Below the pieces are notes generated by a model. It saw only the letters and a list, made by a program, of their open reading frames with translations. It had not been told where the DNA came from and did not search any database. From Bog-473 sp963791995 (GTDB taxonomy: Bacteria > Actinomycetota > Acidimicrobiia > Acidimicrobiales > RAAP-2): 64,000 bases of DNA. The position numbers were made by a program, and so were the translations under genes. Positions 1-9,531 of the stretch are shown piece by piece; position 1 is the stretch's first letter; every line of letters starts with the position of its first letter. Where the stretch lies: assembly GCA_963791995.1 (NCBI GenBank), contig CAWBUQ010000004.1, forward strand, positions 592,649 through 656,648, in the 5' to 3' direction.

Positions 1-1
1 G

Positions 2-562
2 ATCGAGACCAAGGCGGGCGATATTTCGGCGTACATCCCCACCAACGTCATCTCCATCACAGACGGGCAGGTCTTCTTGGAGACAGACCTGTTCAACTCT
101 GGAATCCGTCCCGCTATCAACGTCGGCAACTCGGTGAGCCGAGTAGGTAGTGCGGCCCAGGTCAAGGCCATGAAGCAGGTGTCGGGGACGCTCAAGCTCG
201 ACCTGGCCCAGTTCCGCGAGCTCGAGGCCTTCGCCACTTTCGGTTCCGAGCTCGACAGGGTCTCCCAGGCCCAGCTCGACCGCGGCTATCGCCTGACCGA
301 GCTGCTGAAGCAACCGCAGAACCAGCCGGTGCCCGTCGAGGAGCAGGTGCTCGCCATTTACGCGGGGACCAAGGGATGGACCGACTCCGTGCCGGTCAGC
401 GAGGTGCGCCGGTTCGAAACCGAGATGGTCGAGTACTTCAAGGGGAGCCACCCCGGTGCGCTCGAGGCGATCCGCTCCACCGGTGCGCTGCCGGACGGTG
501 ACGAGCTTGACGAGGGCTTGGCCTCGTTCCTCGAGGGCTTCGACACAGGGAAGGTCGACTGA
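2..562 (+). CDS. atpA: ATP synthase F1 subunit alpha (C-terminal part, 5' truncated by window)
   Basis: This is the C-terminal 186 residues of the F1 alpha subunit, the non-catalytic partner of beta in the F1 hexamer. The frame is open from base 2 with no start codon in the window. The family block PAINVGNSVSRVGSAAQ is present, followed by the helical C-terminal domain. The stop lies 4 bp before atpG, and atpD and atpC follow, which is the normal actinobacterial atp operon order. The only abnormality is truncation at the window edge. Identification is certain. Confidence 0.98.
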   Translation: METKAGDISAYIPTNVISITDGQVFLETDLFNSGIRPAINVGNSVSRVGSAAQVKAMKQVSGTLKLDLAQFRELEAFATFGSELDRVSQAQLDRGYRLTELLKQPQNQPVPVEEQVLAIYAGTKGWTDSVPVSEVRRFETEMVEYFKGSHPGALEAIRSTGALPDGDELDEGLASFLEGFDTGKVD

Positions 563-566
563 TCTC

Positions 567-1481
567 ATGGCCGGAGGCCAAGAGCGCATCCTGCGTCGTC
601 GCATCCGCACGGTGCAGTCCACGAGGAAGATCACGAAGGCGATGGAGCTCATCGCCGCCTCGCGGATCGTGCGCGCCCAAAACCGCATCGCAGCCAACCG
701 CCCCTTCAGGGAGGGTATGGAGCGCATCCTGCGGCTCACGGCGACGGCCGACCCCACGGCGGCCAAGAGGCTCTTGGGGAAGCCCGAGTCGCTCCGCCAC
801 GTGGGGATCCTGACCATCGCGGGCGAGCGGGGCCTGGCCGGCTCGTACAACTCTGGGGTGCTACGCGCCACCGAGCGTCTGGTGGCCGAGCACCGGGCCA
901 ACGGCAGCGAGGTCACGGTGTGGTCGGTCGGCAAAAAGGCGCCTCCCTACTTCCGCTACCGCGGGATCGAGGTCGCGCAGTCATTCATGGGTTTTGCCGA
1001 CCGCCCCGAGTTCGCCGACGCGCGCCACATTGCGGCAGTCGTCGCCGCCCCGTTCGTGGCGGGTGAGATCGACCTGGTCGAAATGGTGTCCACCCGCTTC
1101 ATTTCGGCTGGGAGCCAGCGGGTGGAGCGGATGCAGATGCTGCCCTTGCCCCTGCCCGAGGGTGAGGCCCCCGATGAGCACGTACCTCGGGAAGAGGCAG
1201 CGCTCGAGGGCTACACCGAATTCGAACCGGAGCCGGCAAAGTTGCTGATCGAGCTGGCGCCGCGGGCCCTGGAGGCGGAGATCTTCGCCGCCTTGCTGGA
1301 GGGCGCGGCGTCGTTCTTCACGGCGCAGCAGCGCGCCATGGCCGCCGCGACCGACAATGCGGACGAGCTCGTCCGCACTCTGACCCGCGTGATGAACCGC
1401 GCGCGCCAGGACGCCATCACCACCGAGATCATGGAGATCGTCGGCGGGGCCGAGGCGCTCCGCCAAGCGAAGGGAGCTTGA
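567..1481 (+). CDS. atpG: ATP synthase F1 subunit gamma
   Basis: Gamma forms the central rotor stalk of F1. The ATG at 567 gives 304 residues beginning MAGGQERILRRRI. The conserved N-terminal coiled-coil segment TRKITKAMELIAASRI is near residues 17-32, and the C-terminal helix that enters the alpha3beta3 ring contains NADELVRTLTRVMNRARQ. The length is normal for the family. The same frame is open further upstream but overlaps atpA, so the ATG 4 bp after the atpA stop is the better start. The stop lies 5 bp before the chosen atpD start. Confidence 0.97.
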   Translation: MAGGQERILRRRIRTVQSTRKITKAMELIAASRIVRAQNRIAANRPFREGMERILRLTATADPTAAKRLLGKPESLRHVGILTIAGERGLAGSYNSGVLRATERLVAEHRANGSEVTVWSVGKKAPPYFRYRGIEVAQSFMGFADRPEFADARHIAAVVAAPFVAGEIDLVEMVSTRFISAGSQRVERMQMLPLPLPEGEAPDEHVPREEAALEGYTEFEPEPAKLLIELAPRALEAEIFAALLEGAASFFTAQQRAMAAATDNADELVRTLTRVMNRARQDAITTEIMEIVGGAEALRQAKGA

Positions 1482-1486
1482 CCCCA

Positions 1487-2941
1487 ATGACAACCTCGAC
1501 CATGCAAGACACCGCGCCCGCCGGTTCGCTGGAGGACGGCCGCGTGGTCGCGATCGCCGGACCCGTCATCGACGTGGAGTTCCCGCCGCACGGGCTGCCG
1601 GAGATCAACCACGCCGTCGAGTTCACGATTGAGCTCGACGGCTCGGCGCACACCATCACGGCCGAGGTGGCCCAACAGATCGGCGAGGGCCGGGTGCGCT
1701 GCATCTGCATGCAGCAGACCGACGGCCTGGTGCGGGGCGCCCCAGTGCGCAACCTCGGTCGCGGCATCACGGTTCCGGTGGGCAACGCTGTGCTGGGGCA
1801 CGTCTTCAACGTGCTCGGCCAGCCGCTCGACACCGGCGCCATCGAAGGGGTCGACGACTACTGGGAGATCCACCGCAACGCGCCCGCCTTCGACCAGCTG
1901 GAGCCCCGCGCGCTGATGTTCGAAACGGGCATCAAGGTCATCGACCTCCTCGAGCCCTACGTGCAGGGCGGAAAAATCGGGCTCTTCGGCGGTGCCGGCG
2001 TGGGCAAGACCGTCATCATCCAAGAAATGATCCACCGGGTGGCCCAGCAGCACGGCGGCGTCTCGGTGTTCGCCGGGGTCGGCGAGCGCACTCGCGAAGG
2101 TACCGACATGTGGCTCGAGATGCAGGAGTCCGGCGTCATCGACAAGGCTGCACTCGTCTACGGCCAGATGGACGAGCCGCCCGGCGTGCGACTTCGGGTC
2201 GGACTGGCCGCGCTGACAATGGCGGAGTATTTCCGCGACGTCCAGAACCAGGACGTGCTGCTCTTCATCGACAACATTTTCCGCTTCGTCCAGGCGGGCT
2301 CCGAGGTGTCCACCCTGCTCGGGCGCATGCCCTCGGCGGTCGGCTACCAGCCGACACTGGCCGACGAGATGGGCGAGCTCCAAGAGCGGATCACCTCGAC
2401 GAAGGGGAAGTCGATCACCTCGCTCCAAGCCGTCTACGTGCCGGCCGACGACTACACCGACCCGGCGCCGTTCACGACCTTCACCCACCTCGACGCCACC
2501 ACCGAGCTCTCCCGCCAGATCGCGGCGCTCGGCATCTACCCGGCGGTGGACCCGCTGGCGTCGACGTCGAACATCCTCGCCCCCGAGATCGTGGGCGAGC
2601 GCCACTACGCAGTGGCCCGGCGGGTGCAGGAGATCCTGCAGCGCTACAAGGAGCTGCAGGACATCATCGCCATCCTCGGCATGGACGAGCTCTCCGAGGA
2701 GGACAGGGTGACGGTGAGCCGGGCCCGCAAGATCCAGCGCTTCTTGTCCCAGCCGTTCTTCGTGGCCGAGGTCTTCACCGGCGTGCCGGGGATCTTCGTG
2801 ACTATCGACGAGACGGTCGAGTCCTTCGAGGCTCTGGCCAACGGCGACCTCGACCAGGTGCCCGAGCAGGCCTTCCTCAATGTCGGCGGGGTGGAGTCGG
2901 TGCTCGAGAAGGCCGCAAAGCTCGAGGCCGAGGCAGGGTAG
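1487..2941 (+). CDS. atpD: ATP synthase F1 subunit beta
   Basis: This is the catalytic subunit of F1, 484 residues. The Walker A loop GGAGVGKT is near residue 165 and the Walker B region LLFIDNIFRF near residue 260. The DELSEED motif that contacts gamma reads DELSEED here. The ATG at 1487 is preceded by AGGGAG at about 10 nt; an in-frame TTG at 1478 lies too close to that Shine-Dalgarno (SD) sequence. The last base of the stop codon is the first base of the atpC GTG, so the two are probably translationally coupled. Confidence 0.98.
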   Translation: MTTSTMQDTAPAGSLEDGRVVAIAGPVIDVEFPPHGLPEINHAVEFTIELDGSAHTITAEVAQQIGEGRVRCICMQQTDGLVRGAPVRNLGRGITVPVGNAVLGHVFNVLGQPLDTGAIEGVDDYWEIHRNAPAFDQLEPRALMFETGIKVIDLLEPYVQGGKIGLFGGAGVGKTVIIQEMIHRVAQQHGGVSVFAGVGERTREGTDMWLEMQESGVIDKAALVYGQMDEPPGVRLRVGLAALTMAEYFRDVQNQDVLLFIDNIFRFVQAGSEVSTLLGRMPSAVGYQPTLADEMGELQERITSTKGKSITSLQAVYVPADDYTDPAPFTTFTHLDATTELSRQIAALGIYPAVDPLASTSNILAPEIVGERHYAVARRVQEILQRYKELQDIIAILGMDELSEEDRVTVSRARKIQRFLSQPFFVAEVFTGVPGIFVTIDETVESFEALANGDLDQVPEQAFLNVGGVESVLEKAAKLEAEAG

Positions 2942-3447
2942 TGGCCGACGGCGTCTTCGGCGTGGAGATCGTCACGCCCGAACAATCCCTCTTGGCGGGC
3001 GGCGCCCGTTCGGTGGTGCTGGCCACCTCGGAAGGCGCGCTCACCGTGCTCGACGGTCACACGCCCCTCGTGGGCGACGTCGTGCCCGGCGAGCTCAAGG
3101 TCGAGCAGGCCGACGGCGTGCTGGTCCGCCTGGCCGTCCACGGAGGGTTCCTCCAGGTCGACACGAGTGCCGGCGCGGCGGCGGGGCTCGCCGAGGGCGA
3201 CGGCCCGCTGCCCGGGCTTTCGACCCGGGTCACCGTGCTGGCCGGCATTGCCGAGCTGGCCGAGGAGATCGACGTTCCCCGGGCAGAGCTGGCCAGGGAT
3301 GCGGCCACTCAGCGGGTCAACGAGCTCGGTGGCGGGCGCAACGCGGGCACCGAGGAGGCCGAGGAGGACGTGGCGCTGAGCGAGTCCACGCGGGCGCTGG
3401 CTCGGGCGGAACTGCGTCTGGCGGTGGCGGCGGGGTCCGCCGCGTAG
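2941..3447 (+). CDS. atpC: ATP synthase F1 subunit epsilon
   Basis: Epsilon is the central-stalk subunit that regulates F1. The GTG start overlaps the atpD stop by one base and gives 168 residues. The N-terminal beta-sandwich is recognisable (VEIVTPEQSLLAGGARSVV, then GALTVLDGHTPLVGDV). The C-terminal half is helical and longer than the usual 130-140 residues, with an acidic Ala/Glu-rich extension. This is the last gene of the atp operon. The next gene is on the opposite strand 62 bp on, and no convincing terminator is visible between them. Confidence 0.95.
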   Translation: MADGVFGVEIVTPEQSLLAGGARSVVLATSEGALTVLDGHTPLVGDVVPGELKVEQADGVLVRLAVHGGFLQVDTSAGAAAGLAEGDGPLPGLSTRVTVLAGIAELAEEIDVPRAELARDAATQRVNELGGGRNAGTEEAEEDVALSESTRALARAELRLAVAAGSAA

Positions 3448-3509
3448 GAGCCCGGCGGGCGACGGGCGGCGGCTCGTCCCGGGGCGCCGGACCCCCGCAG
3501 CCGTGGTGA

Positions 3510-4505
3510 CTAGCCGAACGAGATCGAGCTGAACTCGGCCAGCTTCTTCAGCGCGTGGCTGGCGTCGATCTTGCGCACCGTCCCCGACTTCGACCGCATG
3601 ACGAGCGACTGGGTGGTGGCACCGAACTGGTGATACTGCACACCCTTGAGGAGCTCGCCGTCGGTGATGCCCGTGGCGGCGAAGAAGCAATTGTTGCCCT
3701 GCACCAGGTCGTCGGTGCTCAGCACCTCGTCGAGCTTGTAGCCGCCAGCGATGGCGGCGGCACGCTCCTCCTCGTTGCGGGGGTAGAGCCTGCCCTGAAT
3801 CTCGGCACCCATGCATTTGAGAGCGGCCGCGGCGATCACGCCCTCGGGGGTGCCCCCGATGCCGAAAAGGATGTCGACACCGGCACCGGGCCAGCCCGTG
3901 GCGATCGCCCCGGCCACGTCGCCGTCGGTGATGATGCGGATGCGCGCACCGGTCGCTCGCACCTCCGCGATGAGCGCCTCGTGGCGGGGCCGGTCCAGGA
4001 TCACCGCCGTCAGATCGGGCACCTGGCGGTCCAGCGCCTCGGAGAGCGCGTGGAGGTTCTCGGTCGGGCTCCGGCGGATGTCGCAGGCGCCCTTGGCCCG
4101 GGGCCCGACCGCCAGCTTCTCCATGTACACGCAGGGTCCGGGGTCCAACATGGCGCCCCGCTCGGCCACGGCGATGACGGCCAGCGCGCCGCCACGGCCT
4201 TGGGCCGTGAGCGTCGTGCCGTCGATCGGGTCAACGGCGATGTCAGTCTGCGGGGGCGTGCCGTCGCCGATCTTCTCCCCGTTGAAGAGCATCGGCGCGT
4301 TGTCTTTCTCGCCCTCGCCGATCACCACGATCCCGTCCATCGGCACGCTGGAGAGCACCGTCCGCATGGCCTCCACCGCGGCGCCGTCGGCACCGATCTT
4401 GTCGCCCCGGCCCATCCAGCGGCTGGCTGCCATGGCGGCGGCCTCGGTGGTCCTCACCAGGTCCATGGCGAGGTTCCGGTCAGGGGCTTGGGGGGACGTC
4501 GCCAC
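3510..4505 (-). CDS. glpX: class II fructose-1,6-bisphosphatase GlpX
   Basis: GlpX hydrolyses fructose-1,6-bisphosphate to fructose-6-phosphate in gluconeogenesis. Signature motifs are IGEGEKDNAPML (metal/substrate region), the lithium-sensitive phosphatase motif VDPIDGTT, and GIGGTPEG toward the C-terminus. I chose the GTG at 4505 because it keeps the segment APDRNLAMDLVRTTEA, which is conserved in actinobacterial homologues; the ATG at 4466 would cut it short. The product is 331 residues. The gene stands alone, convergent with atpC and divergent from murA, whose start is 73 bp away. Confidence 0.95.
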   Translation of the reverse strand: MATSPQAPDRNLAMDLVRTTEAAAMAASRWMGRGDKIGADGAAVEAMRTVLSSVPMDGIVVIGEGEKDNAPMLFNGEKIGDGTPPQTDIAVDPIDGTTLTAQGRGGALAVIAVAERGAMLDPGPCVYMEKLAVGPRAKGACDIRRSPTENLHALSEALDRQVPDLTAVILDRPRHEALIAEVRATGARIRIITDGDVAGAIATGWPGAGVDILFGIGGTPEGVIAAAALKCMGAEIQGRLYPRNEEERAAAIAGGYKLDEVLSTDDLVQGNNCFFAATGITDGELLKGVQYHQFGATTQSLVMRSKSGTVRKIDASHALKKLAEFSSISFG

Positions 4506-4578
4506 GAGGACTGACCATAGTTCGTCGCCGGGCGCGGGCTCCCGGTGGGGGCACCCGCCAGCGGCGATACTTGATGCC

Positions 4579-5843
4579 GTGGACGAGATCGTCGTCGAGC
4601 CCAACGGGCCGTTGCGGGGCACCGTCAGCGCCGGCGGGGCGAAGAATTCGGCGCTCAAGCTGATGGTGGCGTGCCTGCTGGCCGAGGGTTGCACCGTGCT
4701 GTCCAACGTCCCGCGCATCAGCGACGTCGAGACGATGGCCGAGGTCCTGCGCTCCATGGGCGCCGACGTGGAGCGCCAGGACAACGGGGATGTGAGCGTT
4801 ACCACCCCTCCGGCGGCCGAGCTCGTGCCCGCGGGGCCCTACGAGCTCTTCGAACGCATGCGGGCATCGGTCGTCGTCCTCGGCCTCCTCCTCAGCCGCT
4901 GTGGCGCCGTGCGGGTCCCCCTGCCCGGCGGGGACGACTTCGGTGCCCGGCCCATCGACTTCCACATCAACGGGCTGAGCGCCATGGGCGCCCGCTTCGA
5001 GTCGTCCCACGGCGACGTGCGCGGGACGGTGCCCGGCGGGCGATTGGTCGGGACGCGTGTCGTCCTCGAGTACCCGAGCCATACGGCGACCGACAACCTG
5101 CTCGATGGCGGCGGTGCTGGCCAAGGGCACGACGGTCATTGAGAACGCGGCCAAGGAACCCGAAGTGGCCGACCTGGCGGCCATGCTGTGCGACATGGGG
5201 GCTGTGGTGCGCGGCGCGGGGACCTCCCGGATCGAGATCGAGGGGGTCGACGAGCTGCGGCCGACGCGCCACGCCGTGGTGGCCGACCGCGTGGTGGCCG
5301 CGACCTACGTGGCGGCCGTCGGCCTGGCCGGCGGCGAGGTCACCATCGCCGACGCCCGGTCGGACCACATGGAGAACCTGCTGCGCAAGGTGCACCAGAT
5401 GGGGGTGGCCACCGAGATGACCCCCCGGGGGCTGGTGGCCAGCGCGCTCGGGCCGGCTGCGGGCGGCCGACGTCGCCACGCTGCCGTACCCCGGTGTGGC
5501 CACCGACTACAGCCCCTTGCTCGTCGCCATGCTCACGGTGTCCGACGGCGTGGGGATCCTGACCGAGAACCTCTTCTCGGGCCGGTTCCGCTATGTCGAA
5601 GAGTTGCGCCGCATGGGCGCGGACATACGGACCGAAGGCCACCACGCCGTGGTGCGCGGCGTGGAGCGGCTCTCGGGTGCTCCCGTGCGCGCCCCGGACA
5701 TCCGGGCCGGGGTGGCGTTGGTCCTGGCCGGCCTGGTGGCCGAGGGCCAGACCACCGTGAGCGGGGCCCACCACATCAACCGGGGCTACGAGGACCTGGC
5801 GGGCGCGCTGCGTTCCCTCGGCGCCAAGGTGGCGCGTCAATGA
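4579..5843 (+). CDS. murA: UDP-N-acetylglucosamine 1-carboxyvinyltransferase MurA (two apparent frameshifts)
   Basis: MurA catalyses the first committed step of peptidoglycan synthesis, transferring enolpyruvyl from PEP to UDP-GlcNAc. The frame starts at GTG 4579 with the substrate-loop motif GGAKNSALKLM. It changes frame near 5104 (one extra G between CTC and ATG, inside the HTATDNLLMAAVLAKGTT region) and again between about 5440 and 5455 before ADVATLPYPGVATDY. Repaired, it gives about 420 residues, the normal length. The active-site loop reads LPGGDDFGARPID, so the position of the fosfomycin-sensitive Cys is Asp. The stop overlaps the next start (ATGA). Because the gene is essential, sequencing error is the likely cause of the breaks. 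Confidence 0.9.
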
Positions 5844-6815
5844 GCGGAGGCGCCCGCGGCGCCGGCCCGGCGGCCCTCCTCGCCGACGCCCGCGGCGGCG
5901 ACCGGGTGGCGCTGGCCCGCCTCATCTCCGTCGTCGAGCGCGGCGGCGAGGCCGCCACCGCGCTGGCCGCGCTCGGCCTACCGCACGGATCCGCCCTACA
6001 CCGTGGGCCTGACCGGCGCGCCGGGCGCCGGCAAGTCGACCTTGACCGACGGTCTCATCGGCGCGGTCCGCGGGGGCTGGCCCGACCCTGACCCCGAGGA
6101 GGTGGCGCAGGTCGGCGTACTCGCGGTCGACCCGACGTCGCCGTTCAGCGGCGGCGCCATCCTCGGCGACCGGGTGCGCATGGGGCGCCACGCGCTCGAC
6201 CCGACGGTGTTCATCCGTTCCATGGCCACGCGGGGTCACCTCGGCGGCCTGTCGCTCGCCGTCCCCGACGCCGTGCGCCTCCTCGGCGCCGCCGGGATCA
6301 CCGCGGTCATCGTGGAGACGGTCGGGGTGGGCCAGATGGAGGTCGAGATCGCGTCGGCGGCCGACACCACCGTGGTGGTGGTGACGCCCGGGTGGGGCGA
6401 CTCCATGCAGGCGAACAAGGCCGGCCTGCTCGAGGTCGCCGACGTCTTCGTCGTCAACAAGGCGGATCGGCCCGGCCGGCGCGAGGCGCGCCGCGACCTC
6501 GACCAGATGCTCGACCTGGCCCGTCCGGGCTCCTGGCGGCCCGAGATCGTCGACACCACGGCCACCGCCGGGGAGGGCATCGACGAGCTGTGGGCCGCGG
6601 TGGCGCGTCACCGCGCCCATCTGCAGTCGACGGGCCAGCTCGCGGCGCGCCGCGCCGAGCGGCTGGCCCGACAGCTGCGGCGGGTCCTGGTGGCCCGGAC
6701 CGAGGTGCACATCGACGAACTGGTGGCGGGGGAGGAGTTCACCACTGCCGTCAAGGAGCTCGCCGCCGGCGAGCTCGATCCCTACGGTGCCGCCGACCGG
6801 ATCCTGCACGTATGA
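5840..6815 (+). CDS. MeaB/ArgK-family P-loop GTPase (one apparent frameshift)
   Basis: This is a G3E-class GTPase of the MeaB/ArgK type, which chaperones adenosylcobalamin-dependent mutases such as methylmalonyl-CoA mutase. The ATG at 5840 overlaps the murA stop. The frame shifts by one base between about 5960 and 6000, just before the Walker A loop GLTGAPGAGKST. Downstream are VLAVDPTSPFSGGAILGDR, DPTVFIRSMATRGHLGG, ETVGVGQ and the NKAD guanine-specificity motif, all diagnostic of the family. The repaired length is about 325 residues, which is typical. No mutase gene lies in the window; the following enoyl-CoA hydratase is compatible with acyl-CoA metabolism. Confidence 0.88.
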
Positions 6816-6911
6816 GGGTGGCCACCGCCGCCCGGCCCGGTTCCCCGGTCACCTCCCGGCCCTCGTGCCCCGGTCACCTCCGGCCCCGCGCGGGTCCGGT
6901 ACGGTGCGGCC

Positions 6912-7685
6912 ATGGCTGAGACCTTCGTCACCGTGGAGCGCCAGCCCGACAACGTGGCGCTCGTCCGGCTCGACCGGCCCAGGGCGAACGCCCTGTCTGC
7001 CGCGGTCCTCGACCAGCTGCACGACGCGGCGGTGGCGCTGCACGAGGACCCGCCCGGGGCGGTGGTCCTGTGGGGTGGCCGGCGGATCTTCGCGGCCGGG
7101 GCCGACATCGTCGAGCTCGACGGCGTCGGTGCCCCCGCCGTGGGCGCCAACTTCGCCCGCGCGCTCGGTGCGCTGGCGAGCATCCCCCGCGCCACCATCG
7201 CGGCCATCAACGGCTACGCGCTCGGCGGTGGCCTGGAGCTGGCGCTGGCCTGTGACTTCCGCGTCTGCGCCGAGGACTCCCGCCTCGGGGTGCCCGAGGT
7301 GCTCCTCGGCGTGATCCCCGGCGGTGGCGGCACGCAGCGCCTGCCCCGCCTGATCGGATCCTCGCGGGCCAAGGAGATGATCATGAGCGGCCGACAGGTG
7401 CGCGCTGACGAGGCCCTCTCGATGGGGCTGGTCAACCGCGTCGCCGCCCCTGACTACGTGCTGGAGGCCGCGCAGACCTGGGCCGGCGAGCTCGCAGCCG
7501 GTGCCGTGGTGGCGCACGGCCTGGCCAAGTCGGCCGTCGACCGCGGCCTGGAGGGCACGCTGGGCGACGGGCTCGTCATTGAAGCAGAGGCGTTTGCCGC
7601 GGTGGCCCGCACCGAAGACGCCGCCCGGGGCATCGCCTCGTTCACCGAGAAGGGCCCGGGCAAGGCCACCTTCGTCGGCCGGTGA
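6912..7685 (+). CDS. enoyl-CoA hydratase/isomerase family protein
   Basis: This crotonase-fold protein has 257 residues from the ATG at 6912. The oxyanion-hole segment FAAGADIVEL and the block YALGGGLELALACDFRV are present. Both catalytic glutamates of true hydratases appear to be kept, one in GGLELA and one in GVPEVLLGVIPGGGGTQRLPR. It probably hydrates 2-enoyl-CoA in beta-oxidation; the exact substrate cannot be told from sequence. Its stop is 4 bp from the treS start, so the two may be cotranscribed although their functions differ. Confidence 0.9.
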   Translation: MAETFVTVERQPDNVALVRLDRPRANALSAAVLDQLHDAAVALHEDPPGAVVLWGGRRIFAAGADIVELDGVGAPAVGANFARALGALASIPRATIAAINGYALGGGLELALACDFRVCAEDSRLGVPEVLLGVIPGGGGTQRLPRLIGSSRAKEMIMSGRQVRADEALSMGLVNRVAAPDYVLEAAQTWAGELAAGAVVAHGLAKSAVDRGLEGTLGDGLVIEAEAFAAVARTEDAARGIASFTEKGPGKATFVGR

Positions 7686-7689
7686 GGCT

Positions 7690-9531
7690 GTGAGCTCGCC
7701 GCCCATCCCGATCAGCCACGGCGAGAGCGCCTTCGACCCCTCGGTCCGCTGGTTCCAGCACGCGGTCTTCTACGAGGTGCTGATCCGCGGCTACCACGAC
7801 GCCAACAACGACGGCACCGGGGACCTGCGCGGCCTGCGCGAGAAGCTCGACTACATGGAGTGGCTGGGCATCGACTGCATCTGGATGCTGCCCTTCTACC
7901 CGTCGCCGCTGCGCGACGGCGGGTACGACATCAGCGACTTCTTCAACGTGCACCCCGACTACGGCACCATCAGCGACCTGGTGGCCTTCTTGGAGGACGC
8001 ACACCGCCGCGGCATCCGCGTCATCGCCGACCTCGTGATGAACCACACCAGCGACCAGCACCCCTGGTTCCTCGAATCCCGCTCGTCGCGCGACAACGCC
8101 AAGGCGGACTGGTACGTGTGGAACGACGACGACCAGAAGTGGCCGGATGCCCGAGTCGTCTTCACCGACGTCGAGCGTTCCAACTGGACCTGGGACGACA
8201 CCCGCCAGCAGTACTACTGGCACCGCTTCTACCACCACCAGCCCGACCTGAACTACGAGAACCCCGAGGTCGCCGACACGATGATCGACCTCGTGCGGTT
8301 CTGGCTCGATCTGGGCTTCGACGGGTTCCGCCTCGACGCCGTGCCCTACCTGTACCAGCGCGACGGGACCTCGGGCGAGCACCTCCCCGAGACGCACACC
8401 TTCATTAAGCGCGTGCGCAAACAGATCGATGCGGACTACCCGGGACGGATCCTGCTGGCCGAGGCCAACGGATGGCCGAGCGACGTCGCCGACTATTTCG
8501 GCGACGGCGACGAGTGCCACCTGTGCTTCCATTTCCCCTTGATGCCGCGCCTGTTCATGGCGGTCCGCCGCGAGCAGCGCTACCCGATCACCGAGATCCT
8601 GGCGCAGACCCCCGTCATCGACGACGCCTGCCAGTGGGCCATCTTCCTGCGCAACCACGACGAGCTGACGCTCGAACAGGTGAGCGAGGAAGAGCGCGAC
8701 TATCTCATCGCGGAGTACGCCAAGGATCCGCGGATGAAGCGCCACATGGGCATCGGGCGCCGGCTGGCCCCCCTCCTCGACAACGACCGGCGCACGGCCG
8801 AGCTCCTCTATGCCCTGATCCTGTCGCTGCCGGGCAGCCCGGTGATCTACTACGGCGACGAGCTGCTGATGGGTGACAATATCTACCTCGGTGACCGGGA
8901 CTCCGTGCGCACGCCGATGCAGTGGTCACCCGACCGAAATGGCGGCTTCTCCACGGCGGACTTCGCACAGCTCTACCTGCCGCCCCTCATGGACCCCGTC
9001 TACGGTTTCAGCGCGCTCAACGTCGAGGCCCAGTTGCGCAATCAGGGCTCGTTCCTCCATTGGCTGCGCCGCATGCTGACCGAGCGCCGGGCGCTGCCGG
9101 TCATGGGTGTCGGCGCCATGGAGGTGCTCCCCTGCGCCAACCCGTCGGTGCTGGCGTACATGCGTTCGGGCGAGGTGGCGGACATCTTGACACCGGCGGG
9201 ATCGACCGGCACCTCGGTCGCGCCCACGGTCGACGGCGCGCTCGACTGGGGCCACGCCACGGTGCTGGCCCGCACCGTTCCGGCCGGCAACGAGAGCGAG
9301 GGCGACGAGGTGGTTCGCCGCCATCAGGCCGTGCTGTGCGTGCACAACCTGAGCCGCTTCGCGCAGCCGGCGGAGTTGGCGCTGGCCAAGTGGGCGGGCT
9401 GCACCCCCTACGAGGTGCTCGGGCGGGTGCCCTTCCCGGTGATCTCCGAGGAGCCCTACACCATCACCCTGCCGCCCTACGGGTTCTTGTGGTTCGACCT
9501 CGCGCCCGAGGAGAGGCCGGCCCCGGAGTGA
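7690..9531 (+). CDS. treS: trehalose synthase (maltose alpha-D-glucosyltransferase), GH13
   Basis: TreS interconverts maltose and trehalose. The GTG at 7690 gives 613 residues. The GH13 barrel is complete: FYEVLIRGYHDANNDGTGD at the N-terminus, nucleophile Asp216 in GFRLDAVPY, acid/base Glu258 in LLAEANGW, and transition-state Asp324 in RNHDEL. The family-typical PMQWSPDRNGGFS follows near residue 415, then a C-terminal beta domain. The next gene begins within the stop codon (GTGA), matching the common treS-maltokinase pairing of actinobacteria. Confidence 0.96.
   Translation: MSSPPIPISHGESAFDPSVRWFQHAVFYEVLIRGYHDANNDGTGDLRGLREKLDYMEWLGIDCIWMLPFYPSPLRDGGYDISDFFNVHPDYGTISDLVAFLEDAHRRGIRVIADLVMNHTSDQHPWFLESRSSRDNAKADWYVWNDDDQKWPDARVVFTDVERSNWTWDDTRQQYYWHRFYHHQPDLNYENPEVADTMIDLVRFWLDLGFDGFRLDAVPYLYQRDGTSGEHLPETHTFIKRVRKQIDADYPGRILLAEANGWPSDVADYFGDGDECHLCFHFPLMPRLFMAVRREQRYPITEILAQTPVIDDACQWAIFLRNHDELTLEQVSEEERDYLIAEYAKDPRMKRHMGIGRRLAPLLDNDRRTAELLYALILSLPGSPVIYYGDELLMGDNIYLGDRDSVRTPMQWSPDRNGGFSTADFAQLYLPPLMDPVYGFSALNVEAQLRNQGSFLHWLRRMLTERRALPVMGVGAMEVLPCANPSVLAYMRSGEVADILTPAGSTGTSVAPTVDGALDWGHATVLARTVPAGNESEGDEVVRRHQAVLCVHNLSRFAQPAELALAKWAGCTPYEVLGRVPFPVISEEPYTITLPPYGFLWFDLAPEERPAPE

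Noticed and set aside
3448..3509. Terminator between atpC and glpX
   Set aside because: Only a weak CCGGCG/CGCCGG pair with a long loop is visible; not convincing.
3555..4514. Plus-strand frame opposite glpX
   Set aside because: Low-complexity shadow; the minus strand encodes an intact GlpX with all motifs.
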